A stretch of 64,000 nt of DNA, from assembly GCA_016714225.1 (NCBI GenBank), contig JADJNS010000008.1:124001-188000 (forward strand). The letters are read 5' to 3'. A program made the translations under genes and the position numbers. Source of the DNA: Archangiaceae bacterium. GTDB lineage: Bacteria > Myxococcota > Myxococcia > Myxococcales > Myxococcaceae. Every line of letters begins with the position of its first letter. Position 1 is the first letter of the stretch. Below the pieces are notes generated by a model. The model ran no database searches. It saw only the letters and a list, made by a program, of their open reading frames with translations, and had not been told where the DNA came from. Of this stretch, positions 25,586-33,947 are shown piece by piece.

Positions 25586-25621
25586 GGCGGTGCCTGGAGA
25601 CAGGCGCCGCCGTTTTCTTTT
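25586..25621 (+). terminator. Rho-independent terminator after rpoC
   Basis: GGCGGTGCCTG (25586-25596) pairs with CAGGCGCCGCC (25601-25611) over 11 bp with a GAGA tetraloop, followed by GTTTTCTTTT. This is a textbook intrinsic terminator and ends the ribosomal/RNA polymerase operon. Confidence 0.9.
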
Positions 25622-25745
25622 GCGGGGCAGGTCGGCGGGGCCTGGGTGGGGCGATGGCGACCCCCTGGCCGGGCGCGCAACCGGGCGAATACCGCGCCGA
25701 CGGGTAGGGCACGCGGCTTGTAGCGGGTGTGTCCCGGAGGTGCGC

Positions 25746-26504
25746 GTGCTCGCACTCAGCATCTGGTTGGCGGTGGCGGCGGCGAACCCCGAAGAGCCCG
25801 AAGGGGCCCCGGTCGAGGCGAGCGAGGAAGAGCGCGAGCCGCTCGAGGCGATCACCTTCGAGGCGGTGCGGCCCACCGCGCCAGGTCATTTCGACGGCCG
25901 CACCGAGGTCGATGTGCTGCCCGAGCGCGATCAGGCGAGGCGCGTGTTCTCGAGCGCGCAGGCCGCGGTCGCGGCGCAGCTGTTCTTCGGCCTGTTCGGC
26001 CCGGTGTCGGGCTCGGTCTCGCTGCCGGTCACCTTCCACGTCGGCGGCGAGTCGAAGCTGGGCATCGGCGACGTGGGGGTGGGCTTCAAGGTGCGGCTGG
26101 TCGACCTGGGCTCGGTGGTGTTCGTGCTGCTGGGCGACGCGCGGCTGCCCACGCACAGCAACAGCGACGAAGCGCGCGTCACCGAGCTCAACGCCGCGGT
26201 CGGGGCGGTGGGCCGCTCGGGCCGGTGGACGGTGCAGGGCAGCGCCGGCGCGAGCACCGAGTGGGGCTCGTGGCGCACCGCGGGGCGGGCCGACATCTCG
26301 ATCGGCTGCGAGCTGTGGCACACGTTCGCGCTGATGCTCGAGGCGACGTCGGCGGTGTCGGCCGAAGGGGTGAGCGCCGCGTTCGCTCCGGGCCTCAAGT
26401 GGGCCTTCGCCCGGCACAGCTTCGTGGCGTTGGCGGTGGCGGTCGGAGTGACGGCCGAGACCGCGCCGCTGCGGGGTGTGCTGCAGGTGCAGCACACGTT
26501 CTGA
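25746..26504 (+). CDS. Exported beta-barrel-like protein
   Basis: The start GTG 25746, 5 bases after GGAGG, gives a 252-residue protein with a short signal (MLALSIWLAVAAANPEEP), an acidic segment, and then repeated amphipathic strands (GSVSLPVTFHVGGESKLGIG, VGVGFKVRLVDLGSVVFVLL) ending with aromatic Phe (VLQVQHTF), the usual terminal signature of outer-membrane beta-barrels. The order resembles porin-like transport proteins, but I recognise no specific family. GTG 25740 is an alternative start but abuts the ribosome binding site. It stands alone after the rpoC terminator. Confidence 0.6.
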   Translation: MLALSIWLAVAAANPEEPEGAPVEASEEEREPLEAITFEAVRPTAPGHFDGRTEVDVLPERDQARRVFSSAQAAVAAQLFFGLFGPVSGSVSLPVTFHVGGESKLGIGDVGVGFKVRLVDLGSVVFVLLGDARLPTHSNSDEARVTELNAAVGAVGRSGRWTVQGSAGASTEWGSWRTAGRADISIGCELWHTFALMLEATSAVSAEGVSAAFAPGLKWAFARHSFVALAVAVGVTAETAPLRGVLQVQHTF

Positions 26505-26600
26505 GACAAGCGCTTGAAACAAGGCGTGTTTGTAGAGGGTTGCAGTGATGACGCGGTGCGCTATTGTTGACGCGTTGCATCAAACCCCTGGGAGACCGTC

Positions 26601-26936
26601 ATGAACCTGAAGCAGCTGACCCGCAAAGTGAAGGTGGAGTCGACCCGGCTGAAGCGGCAGATCGACGCGGCTCCGGCGCGCTTGAAGAAGCAGCTCGGCG
26701 CCGAGGTGAAGAAGCTCGAGGCGGCTCCGGCGAAGCTGAAGAAGCAGCTCGACGTCGAGGTGAAGAAGCTCGAGACGGTGCCGGCGAAGCTGAAGGAGCA
26801 GCTGGAAGAGCTGCCGGGCCGCGCCGCCGACGCGGTGGGCATCGTCCGCACCGCGCAGCTCAAGGCGGTGAAGGCCGAGCTTGCCAAGCTGAACAAGCGC
26901 ATCGACGCGATCTCCGGCGCCAAGACCGCGGCCTGA
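26601..26936 (+). CDS. Lys/Ala-rich coiled-coil protein with 18-residue tandem repeats
   Basis: This 111-residue protein is almost entirely charged helix. From residue 23 it repeats an 18-residue unit: AAPARLKKQLGAEVKKLE, AAPAKLKKQLDVEVKKLE and a third diverging copy TVPAKLKEQLEELP. The DNA shows the same 54-base periodicity (26667-26720, 26721-26774, 26775 on). The C-terminal AVKAELAKLNKRIDAIS is another heptad helix. It resembles phasin-like or nucleoid-associated helical proteins only in general character, and I assign no function. GGGAGACCGTC before ATG 26601 is the ribosome binding site. No signal peptide or membrane segment is present, so it should be cytoplasmic. Confidence 0.65.
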   Translation: MNLKQLTRKVKVESTRLKRQIDAAPARLKKQLGAEVKKLEAAPAKLKKQLDVEVKKLETVPAKLKEQLEELPGRAADAVGIVRTAQLKAVKAELAKLNKRIDAISGAKTAA

Positions 26937-27039
26937 TCTGAATGTCGCGGTTTGTTGTCTCCTGATCCGGTCACCTGCCGGTGATCACCCGGAGGGGGCT
27001 TGTGATCGGTGGCGAAGCGCCATTAGAGCCGTCCACCTC

Positions 27040-27207
27040 ATGGACGGGGACAACAAGCAGCCCAAGCTCAAGGAGCTCGAGAAGGCGGTCGAAGAGGCCG
27101 TCAAGCGGGCGCTGGGCAAGGTGAAGGTGCCCCGCCGGGAAGAGCTGCAGCAGCTCAACCAGCGGCTCGACGCGCTGGCGCAGCGAATCGAGGCGCTGAG
27201 CAAGTGA
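27040..27207 (+). CDS. Small coiled-coil protein
   Basis: This 55-residue ORF (MDGDNKQPKLKELEKAVEE through QQLNQRLDALAQRIEALSK) has two helices with clear heptads separated by a KVPRREE turn, the same style as the C-terminus of the preceding protein (LNKRIDAIS). This pattern occurs in phasin-like small proteins. Its TGA overlaps the GTG start of the lytic transglycosylase gene (GTGA), which supports real translation of this short ORF. No good Shine-Dalgarno sequence is visible upstream. Function is unknown. Confidence 0.6.
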   Translation: MDGDNKQPKLKELEKAVEEAVKRALGKVKVPRREELQQLNQRLDALAQRIEALSK

Positions 27208-27869
27208 GCCGGCTGCTCGCCATCGCCGCGCTGCTGGGGGCGCTCCCCGTCGGTGAGGCCGCGGTCTCGGACCAGTTCGAGGCGGTGGCCACCATCGAGG
27301 TGCTGCCGCAGCAGTTCGGGCCGGTGAACGAGGTGCTGCTCGAGCGCGCGGTCGACCTGAGCGATCACCAGCGCCGCACGGTCGGCCGGGCGATCGCCGA
27401 AGAAGCCGAGCGGGCGGGGTACGACCCCTTCCTGGTGCTGGGCATCATCGACGTCGAGTCCGACTTCCGCCGCGACGTGGTGTCGAGCGCCGATGCCCGC
27501 GGCCTGATGCAGATTCAGCCGGTGACGCTGGGCTGGCTGATCATGCGCGAGCAGTGGGCGGTGACGCCCGAGCAGGTGCAGGCCGACCCCGCGCTGCAGA
27601 TTCGGCTGGGCGTGCGCTACGTGCGCTACCTGCACGACCGGTTCGGCAACCTCGACGCCGCGCTGATGGCCTACAACATGGGCCCGACGAAGTTCGGCAT
27701 CGTCTCGGGCGAAGAGCACGGCCTCGACGCATATTGGGCCTACCCGCGTGCAGTACGGCGGGATATGGCCGCCCTCAAGGCAAGGAGCGTCTCCCCTGGG
27801 ACATCAATGGCTATCGGCACCAGCGGTGCTAAACCCCTCGCCACTGCTGATGGCCTCTGGGGCGGATAA
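27204..27869 (+). CDS. Lytic transglycosylase (SLT family)
   Basis: This 221-residue protein starts at GTG 27204, overlapping the previous stop. The N-terminus MSRLLAIAALLGALPVGEAA is a signal peptide. The SLT fold is clear: LVLGIIDVESDFRRDVVSSA with the catalytic Glu, DARGLMQIQPVTLGWLIM, LGVRYVRYLHDRFGNLDAAL and MAYNMGPTKFG. Such enzymes cleave the MurNAc-GlcNAc bond in peptidoglycan, leaving a 1,6-anhydro end. Its last 20 bases overlap the start of the PilZ gene, and the final 25 residues (about VSPGTSMAIGTSG onward) are poorly conserved in character, so the true C-terminus may be a variable tail. Confidence 0.85.
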   Translation: MSRLLAIAALLGALPVGEAAVSDQFEAVATIEVLPQQFGPVNEVLLERAVDLSDHQRRTVGRAIAEEAERAGYDPFLVLGIIDVESDFRRDVVSSADARGLMQIQPVTLGWLIMREQWAVTPEQVQADPALQIRLGVRYVRYLHDRFGNLDAALMAYNMGPTKFGIVSGEEHGLDAYWAYPRAVRRDMAALKARSVSPGTSMAIGTSGAKPLATADGLWGG

Positions 27870-28653
27870 GAGACGGTACCCGCGAGTTCAGGCGAGGAAC
27901 GTGTCGGCGCACTTGAACGTGACCGACAAGTCGTCGCCTTGCGTGATTCAGAACATCTCGGCGGGTGGCGTGTTCATCGAGACGCGTGAAGCGTTGCCGG
28001 TCGGCATGCCGGTGGCGGTGAACCTGGCGCGCCCCGGCTGGCACACGGTGCTGAAGGTGACCGGCCGGGTGGTGTGGGCGCTCGCCGAGAAGACCGCGCA
28101 GCGCAAGGGCACCGTGCCGGGCATGCGCATCAAGTTCGACCCGCTGCCCACCGAGACCGCGGCGCGGCTCTCCGAGCTGCTCAAAGAGCTTGGCGCCCCC
28201 GAAGGGCCGCCGCCGCCCACGCGGCGCGACTCTGGCTCGATCACCGAGCCCTCGACCGTGAAGGCGATTCACGAGCGCGTCGGCGGCACTGCTTTCCCGT
28301 TGGTGCGCGAGCCCGAGAACGCACCGCCGCCTTCGCGCAAGAAGCCGACCACGCTCGAGCGCAAGGCCGCGCAGCGCCCCGACGACGCGACCATGCCCGC
28401 CCGGGTGGGTGAGATGGCCGCGGTGTTCGGCCGCCCGACCGACGACGCGCCCCGACTGGTGGTGCAGGTGCAGGGGTTGCTCATGCAGCTGGGCGAGCTT
28501 CAGCAGCAGCTCGAGAGCCGCGAACGCGAGCTGACGACCTTGAAGGCCGAGCTGCAGAAGAAGGACGCCGCGCTCGAGAAGTCAGACCGCGAGCGCAAGG
28601 CGGCGGAGATGGCGATTCAGCGCCTCTCGATGCAGCTCGCCGCGCGCCGCTGA
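27850..28653 (+). CDS. PilZ-domain protein with C-terminal coiled coil
   Basis: This 267-residue protein starts at ATG 27850, overlapping the transglycosylase gene. Residues 8-100 form a PilZ domain with both cyclic-di-GMP contact motifs: RRYPR near the start and NISAGGVFIET (the NxSxxG motif). A Pro-rich linker follows, and residues 205-265 are a strong coiled coil (LLMQLGELQQQLESRERELT, LKAELQKKDAALEKSDRE). It probably senses cyclic-di-GMP and passes the signal through the coiled coil. Coupling to a lytic transglycosylase suggests envelope remodelling or motility control, which is inference. Confidence 0.85.
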   Translation: MASGADKRRYPRVQARNVSAHLNVTDKSSPCVIQNISAGGVFIETREALPVGMPVAVNLARPGWHTVLKVTGRVVWALAEKTAQRKGTVPGMRIKFDPLPTETAARLSELLKELGAPEGPPPPTRRDSGSITEPSTVKAIHERVGGTAFPLVREPENAPPPSRKKPTTLERKAAQRPDDATMPARVGEMAAVFGRPTDDAPRLVVQVQGLLMQLGELQQQLESRERELTTLKAELQKKDAALEKSDRERKAAEMAIQRLSMQLAARR

Positions 28654-28741
28654 TAGGGCGTCGCGGCATCGCCTCAGTCGAAGAAATGGGTTACCGCTTT
28701 CGCGGACCGTACGTCTAACCCGGCTTCGAGGAGCGGCAACC

Positions 28742-31540
28742 ATGGTCAGGCTGATGAGCTGCGTGTTCGCGACGGTGGCATTGATCGCGTGCGGAGGCCC
28801 CAACGGGACGAACGACGGGGGCACGGCCGGAGGGGCAGCCGCGGGAGGGAGCGCAGGAGGCTCGGCGGGTGGGGCGACCGGGGGCGGCGGGGCCGCGGGA
28901 GGCACGGCCGGTGGCAGCACCGGCGGAGGCTCAGCAGGCGGTCTGGCGGGCGGTGCGGCAGGAGGCGCTGGAACGGCAGGAGGTCGCGCAGGCGGCTCGG
29001 CAGGCGGCTCGGCGGGCGGCTCGGCGGGCGGCTCGGCAGGCGGCTCGGCAGGCGGCTCGGCAGGCGGCACGGCAGGCGGCACGGCAGGCGGCACGGCAGG
29101 CGGCACGGCAGGCGGCACAGCAGGCGGCACAGCAGGCGGCACAGCAGGCGGCACAGCAGGCGGTCGAGCCGGTGGCGCCGGTGGCGGCGCGGCCGGCGGC
29201 TCAGCGGGCGGCGGCGCTGCGAACCCCTGCGCGCTGAACAACGGCGGCTGCTCGGCAGACGCGACGTGCGCGGTGGTGAACGGCGCGGCGAGCTGCACCT
29301 GCCTGCCGGGGTACACCGGCAACGGCATCTCGTGCTCCAACGTGAACGAGTGCCTGACCAGCAACGGGGGCTGCGCGGCCAACGCGACGTGCACGGATAC
29401 TCCGGGGTCTCGGTTCTGTACCTGCAACGCGGGGCTCAGCGGCAACGGGGTGATGTGTCAGCCCGCCTCGACGGTGAGCGGCATCGGCGCTTCGACGTGC
29501 ACGGTTCGACCCAACGGCACGTTGTGGTGCTTCGGAGCCAACACCTACGGCGAGGTCGGCGACGGCACCACGTCGGCGGTCTACGCGCCGAAGCAGATCG
29601 GCACCAGCAGCAGCTGGGCGAGCGCGTCGACGGGAGGTACGGCTGAGCACGTGTGCGCCATTCGACAGGACGGCACGCTGTGGTGCTGGGGCCGTAACTT
29701 CGGCGGAGCCATCGGCGATGGCACGACGGTCGACCGCACCGCGCCGTACCCGGTGGGGTCGAGCACCTGGCGCGAGGTCTCGACGGGGGGCCACACCTGC
29801 GCCATTCGCTCCGACGGCACGCTGTGGTGCTGGGGCCGCAACGAGTCGGGGCAGCTCGGCGACGGCTCCACCGCCGATCGCTACGCGCCGGTGCAGGTGG
29901 GCGGGTCGAGCTCCTGGGGTTGGGTGAGCGCCGGCGATCGGCACACCTGCGGGACCCAGACCGACGGCAGCCTGTGGTGCTGGGGCTACAACGTGAGCAG
30001 CCAGCTCGGTCAGGGCCCCGCGGCCGGTTCGAAGGTGCCGCTTCGCATCGGCACGGCGAACGACTGGGGGCTGGTTGCCGCGGGCTACCAACACACCTGC
30101 GCGGCGCGCGGCGACGGCTCGCTGTGGTGCTGGGGCGATGGCTCGTCGGGCCAGAACGGCGGGAGCGGCACCCGTACGGCTCCCACCCGCGTCGGCACGT
30201 CCAACGCGTGGACGGGCGTGCACGCCGGCTACTACCAGAGCTGCGGCTTGCAGGGCGCGACGCTGCTCTGCTGGGGTCGCAACGATCGCTGGCAGCTCGG
30301 CATCGGCACCCAGGTGAGCACCGCCACTCCGACGGCGGTCGGCGCCGGCTGGAGCTCGGTCGGGCTGGGCGGGTGGTTCGGCTGCGCCACCCGCCTCAAC
30401 GGCGCGCTCTACTGCTGGGGTACCAACGACTTCGGTGAGCTCGGCCTCGGCTCACCGTCGACGAAGACGACGCCCAGTGCCTTCGCGGCCGGCACCCGAT
30501 GGAGCCAGGTCGCGGCCACGCTGTTCACCTACTGCGGCGTGCGCACCGACGGCACGCTGTGGTGCTGGGGCTCGAACGTGTACGGGCAGCTCGCAAACGG
30601 CAACGCCAACAGCAAAGATGCGCCTTCGCAGGTCGGCACCGGAACCACCTGGAGCCGGGCGGCTGCCGGCGAGTGGCACGCGTGCGGCGTGCAGAGCGAC
30701 GGGTCGCTCTGGTGCTGGGGCCAGAACGCCTACGGGCAGGTCGGCAACGGGGCGACCGCGACGATGCAGCTGTCACCGGCGAAGGTGGGCTCCGCCGCGT
30801 GGAAAGGGGTCGCGGCAGGCGATCGTCACACCTGCGGCATTCGCACCGACGGCACGCTGTGGTGCTGGGGAAACAACGCGAACGGAGCGCTGGGTACCGG
30901 CGGCGCGCTGACCGACCAGCTCACGACTCCCACGCAGATCGGGAGCGCGAGCTGGCTGCAGCTCGCGGCGAGCTATCGCGACACCTGCGCGGTGCGCGCC
31001 GACGGCACGCTGTGGTGCTGGGGAGAGAACCTCTCCGGCCAGGTCGGCGACGGCACCACGGTAGATCGCACCGTGCCCACGCAGGTGGGAACCTCGACAT
31101 GGAAGCGGGTGGCGGTGGGGCTGCGGGTGGCGTGCGCCATCGGCACCGACGACTCGCTGTGGTGCTGGGGGCGCAACCTGCAGGGCGCGATCGGCGACGG
31201 CACGCACACCGATCGCTGGGCGCCGGTGCGGGTGGGCGCCGACTCCGATTGGGCCCAGGTCGGCGTCGGCCGCGGGCACGTCTGTGGGCGGCGCACCGGC
31301 GGCACTGCCTGGTGCTGGGGCGAAGGCGGCAGCTACGCCCTCGGCGCCGGCACCGCCGTCAGCACCAGCGTGCCGGTGCAGGTGGGCACCGCCAGCACCT
31401 GGAGCCAGTTCACCGCCGGGCAGGGCAACACCGTCGCGCTGATGAATGACGGCTCGGGGTGGTCGTGGGGCACCAACACCCGCGGCGAGCTGGGCAATGA
31501 CCTCGCCTGGGAAGAGGTGCCCAGGTTGGTTCTGCCCTGA
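28742..31540 (+). CDS. RCC1-repeat lipoprotein with EGF-like domains and a long Gly-rich stalk
   Basis: This 932-residue protein has lipobox ALIAC (Cys17), then a stalk of about 130 residues of GGSA/GGTA repeats, two EGF-like cysteine modules (NPCALNNGGCSADATC and NECLTSNGGCAANATC), and about 14 RCC1-type blades. Each blade carries the consensus (C)xIRxDGTLWCWGxNxxGxxGDGTxxD. RCC1 propellers bind proteins or polysaccharide, and in myxobacteria such proteins are surface exposed. The repeated CxIR...LWCW pattern suggests paired cysteines within each blade. ATG 28742 follows GAGGAGCGGCAACC. It appears to be a single-gene unit. Confidence 0.88.
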   Translation: MVRLMSCVFATVALIACGGPNGTNDGGTAGGAAAGGSAGGSAGGATGGGGAAGGTAGGSTGGGSAGGLAGGAAGGAGTAGGRAGGSAGGSAGGSAGGSAGGSAGGSAGGTAGGTAGGTAGGTAGGTAGGTAGGTAGGTAGGRAGGAGGGAAGGSAGGGAANPCALNNGGCSADATCAVVNGAASCTCLPGYTGNGISCSNVNECLTSNGGCAANATCTDTPGSRFCTCNAGLSGNGVMCQPASTVSGIGASTCTVRPNGTLWCFGANTYGEVGDGTTSAVYAPKQIGTSSSWASASTGGTAEHVCAIRQDGTLWCWGRNFGGAIGDGTTVDRTAPYPVGSSTWREVSTGGHTCAIRSDGTLWCWGRNESGQLGDGSTADRYAPVQVGGSSSWGWVSAGDRHTCGTQTDGSLWCWGYNVSSQLGQGPAAGSKVPLRIGTANDWGLVAAGYQHTCAARGDGSLWCWGDGSSGQNGGSGTRTAPTRVGTSNAWTGVHAGYYQSCGLQGATLLCWGRNDRWQLGIGTQVSTATPTAVGAGWSSVGLGGWFGCATRLNGALYCWGTNDFGELGLGSPSTKTTPSAFAAGTRWSQVAATLFTYCGVRTDGTLWCWGSNVYGQLANGNANSKDAPSQVGTGTTWSRAAAGEWHACGVQSDGSLWCWGQNAYGQVGNGATATMQLSPAKVGSAAWKGVAAGDRHTCGIRTDGTLWCWGNNANGALGTGGALTDQLTTPTQIGSASWLQLAASYRDTCAVRADGTLWCWGENLSGQVGDGTTVDRTVPTQVGTSTWKRVAVGLRVACAIGTDDSLWCWGRNLQGAIGDGTHTDRWAPVRVGADSDWAQVGVGRGHVCGRRTGGTAWCWGEGGSYALGAGTAVSTSVPVQVGTASTWSQFTAGQGNTVALMNDGSGWSWGTNTRGELGNDLAWEEVPRLVLP
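28991..29158 (+). repeat. 12-bp minisatellite (14 units) inside the RCC1 lipoprotein gene
   Basis: Fourteen head-to-tail units run without interruption: six of the GGCGGCTCGGC(A/G) type encoding GGSA, then four GGCGGCACGGCA and four GGCGGCACAGCA encoding GGTA. Because 12 is a multiple of 3, gain or loss of units changes stalk length without a frameshift. Confidence 0.97.
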
Positions 31541-31543
31541 CGC

Positions 31544-31975
31544 TCAGGGAGCGCGCGCGAAGATCTCTTCGTCTTTCAAGCCCAGCACCGCCCGGCCGTT
31601 CTCGCGGGCCTTCTCGCGCGGAGCGTCTTTGAAGCGCTTGATGAACGCTGCCGCCGGCACCAGGGTGATCGACTTGCCCTTGGGGTTGGTGAAGGTGGTG
31701 CGCGTCTCGGTCGACTCGACCCAGGTGAGCGAGAGCTTGCCTACGCTCGCGCCGGTCGCGGCCTGGGCGCCGTCGGCGATGCACGAGAGCTGCACCGCGC
31801 GCGGGCTCTCGTGCTTCACCTCGAGCCGCTCGCCGAGCTCGCGCTGGGCGAACTTCGCCATGCGCCAGCCAGCCACCGCCCAGGGCCCGGCTTCACCGTG
31901 AACCTTCGCCACCGCTTCGAGCGCGTCGTCTTCGGGAGCAGCAGCGAGGGCCAACAGCAGCAGCGCGATGGACAT
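31544..31975 (-). CDS. Exported FmdE-like protein
   Basis: This 143-residue protein has a signal peptide (MSIALLLLALAAAPEDDA). The body, VAKVHGEAGPWAVAGWRMAK, then AVQLSCIADGAQAATGASVG, then TRTTFTNPKGKSITLVPAA, follows the pattern of FmdE (subunit E of formylmethanofuran dehydrogenase)-type domains, which have an N-terminal HG, a central Cys followed by DGxQ, and a TGxxxGK stretch. Related stand-alone proteins bind metal through the Cys, but here the protein is exported and has only one such cysteine. It converges with the RCC1 gene, with stops 3 bases apart, and diverges from the sulfatase gene. Function is inferred weakly. Confidence 0.6.
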   Translation of the reverse strand: MSIALLLLALAAAPEDDALEAVAKVHGEAGPWAVAGWRMAKFAQRELGERLEVKHESPRAVQLSCIADGAQAATGASVGKLSLTWVESTETRTTFTNPKGKSITLVPAAAFIKRFKDAPREKARENGRAVLGLKDEEIFARAP

Positions 31976-32024
31976 GGCCGGCGAGGTTGACACGAGGGCG
32001 CCTTCAGCGAGAAGCACCTCGACG

Positions 32025-33947
32025 ATGAAGCTCGGCCGGTCGCTCTTCACAGGTCTGGTGGCCGGGGTGCTGTTGGCGCTGGCGCTGTTCGTGCTCGAGG
32101 GCGCGTCGGTGCGCTCGGGCTCGGCCGGCCTGAACTTCGACACCGACGGCCCGTTCGCGGCGGTGATGAGGGCGGTGAAGCCGGCGCTGCCCGGCCTCAT
32201 CGCGCGCATCGCGCTGGTGTACCTGCTCGCCGGCGTGGTGCTGGGGGCGGCGGCCGGCGCGCTCGCCGCGCTGTGGCGCCCGCGCCGGGTGCTGCCGGTG
32301 GTGCTGCTCGAGCTGGTCGCGCTGTGGGCGCTCATCGCCTGGGCGCACGCCATTCGCCGGCCCGCCCTGTTCGACGACGTCGCGCCGCTGCAACCGCTGC
32401 TCGCCGCGCTGGTGCGCAGCGGCCGGCCGTGGCACGTGGCGGTCGCCTGGGGCGTGCTGGGCGCGCTTCACCTCGCGGTGCTCGCCCGCCGCCTGCGCGA
32501 AGAGCCGAGGCGGGTGCGCGGCGTGCTCGGCGCCACCGGCCTGGGCGCGCTGGCGCTGCTGGTCACCGCGTGGAGCCCCGCGCCAAGGGGCTCCCAAGGC
32601 CCGCTCTTTCTGCTCGTCGGCATCGACGCGCTGCGCCCCGACCGGCTGCCGGTGACTCCCAACCTCGCGGCGCTGGTGCGAGACGCGACGCTCTACACCC
32701 GCGCGTACACCCCCATCGCGCAGACCGAGCCCGCCTGGCGCAGCCTGGTCACCGCGCGCTGGCCGAACGTGGCGGGGTCGCGCTACCCGCTGACCTCGCA
32801 GGCTCGCTGGCCGAAGCTGCCCACGTTTCCCGCCGCGTTCGAGGTGCAGGGCATCAGCACCCACTTCGAGACCGACTGCTCGCGCTTCAACTTTCAAGAC
32901 GAGACCTCGGGCTTCGCGCACCGCCGCCAGCCGCCGCGCGGCGCGCTCAACTTCGCCCTCGAGAAGCTGCGCTTTCGCACCGTGGGGCTGGTGGGCGACA
33001 ACGGCTTGGGGGCGTGGCTTTTGCCCGAGCTGATCGAGAACCGCGCGGTGGCCGGCATCTATGATCCCCTCGGCTACGCGCAGCGGCTGAGCCACCGCAT
33101 CGTCGAGGCGGCCCAGGCCGGGCCCGCGCTCTACGCCTGGCACTCGACGGCGGCGCACTTCCCCGGCGACCCGGTCTACCCGTTCTACCGGCGCTACGTG
33201 CGCGACGACGCGCCGCTGCAGCGGCGGCTGCGCATGGTCTTCACCCCCATCGCCGGAGGAGCGAAGGGGCCCGAAGGGTGGGGCCGCGCCGACTCAGAGG
33301 CGCTCTACGACGAGCTGATCGCTGAAGGAGACGCGCAGCTGGGCGTGCTGCTGCAGGGGCTCAAAGACGCCGGGCTCTACGACGACGCGTTCATCGTGGT
33401 GTTCTCGGATCACGGCGAGAGCTTTCACGCCGACTCGCCCGCGCTGGCCGGCGCCACTCCGGTGCACGGCGCGCGCCTGACCGACGAAGAGAACCGCATC
33501 GTGCTGGCGGTGAAGCCGGGCCGCGCGCCGCACCCGGCCACCGACGATCGCCTGGTGCGGCTGATCGACCTCGGGCCCACGCTGCTCGAGGCGGCGGGGC
33601 TGCCCCCACTGCCGCGCGCCGACGGCGTGGCGCTGGGCCACGGCGAGCACCTGCTGCTGTACGCCGAGACCGGCTTCACCCACGCCGCGCCCACCGCGTT
33701 CGACCCCCAGCACCTCGCGCTCGCGCCGCGCTCGTTCGACGCCTACCGGGTGCTGCCCGGCGGCGTGCTCGAGATGACCGACGCGGCGCACGCTCAGGTG
33801 CTCGCAGAGAAAGACCTGGGCGCGTTCGACGGAGAGCACTGGCTGACCCGCGCTCCGCAGGCCGACGGCGGCAGCAAAGAGCGCTGCGACTCAAACTGCG
33901 AAGCGCTGGCGGCTTTTCTCGAACGCGTGCAGAACGAGCCGCCATGA
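32025..33947 (+). CDS. Membrane-anchored sulfatase-family protein
   Basis: This 640-residue protein has about five N-terminal transmembrane helices (first MKLGRSLFTGLVAGVLLALA, last before residue 190) and an extracytoplasmic alkaline-phosphatase-fold domain: LFLLVGIDALRPDRLPVTPN, YTPIAQTEPAWRSLVTARWP, AFIVVFSDHGESFHADSP and VHGARLTDEENRIVLAVKPG. Asp, Asp-His and His ligands of the metal site are in place. The residue at the usual Cys/Ser/Thr nucleophile lies in the TEPAWRSLVTAR stretch, which lacks a C/S-x-P-x-R sulfatase signature. It may therefore be a phosphoglycerol/phosphoethanolamine-transferase-like enzyme. ATG 32025 removes overlap with the divergent gene. Its stop overlaps the next gene (ATGA). 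Confidence 0.75.
   Translation: MKLGRSLFTGLVAGVLLALALFVLEGASVRSGSAGLNFDTDGPFAAVMRAVKPALPGLIARIALVYLLAGVVLGAAAGALAALWRPRRVLPVVLLELVALWALIAWAHAIRRPALFDDVAPLQPLLAALVRSGRPWHVAVAWGVLGALHLAVLARRLREEPRRVRGVLGATGLGALALLVTAWSPAPRGSQGPLFLLVGIDALRPDRLPVTPNLAALVRDATLYTRAYTPIAQTEPAWRSLVTARWPNVAGSRYPLTSQARWPKLPTFPAAFEVQGISTHFETDCSRFNFQDETSGFAHRRQPPRGALNFALEKLRFRTVGLVGDNGLGAWLLPELIENRAVAGIYDPLGYAQRLSHRIVEAAQAGPALYAWHSTAAHFPGDPVYPFYRRYVRDDAPLQRRLRMVFTPIAGGAKGPEGWGRADSEALYDELIAEGDAQLGVLLQGLKDAGLYDDAFIVVFSDHGESFHADSPALAGATPVHGARLTDEENRIVLAVKPGRAPHPATDDRLVRLIDLGPTLLEAAGLPPLPRADGVALGHGEHLLLYAETGFTHAAPTAFDPQHLALAPRSFDAYRVLPGGVLEMTDAAHAQVLAEKDLGAFDGEHWLTRAPQADGGSKERCDSNCEALAAFLERVQNEPP

Noticed and set aside
28991..29158. 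CRISPR-like regular repeats
   Set aside because: The 12-bp units are contiguous with no spacers and are translated in frame as GGSA/GGTA.
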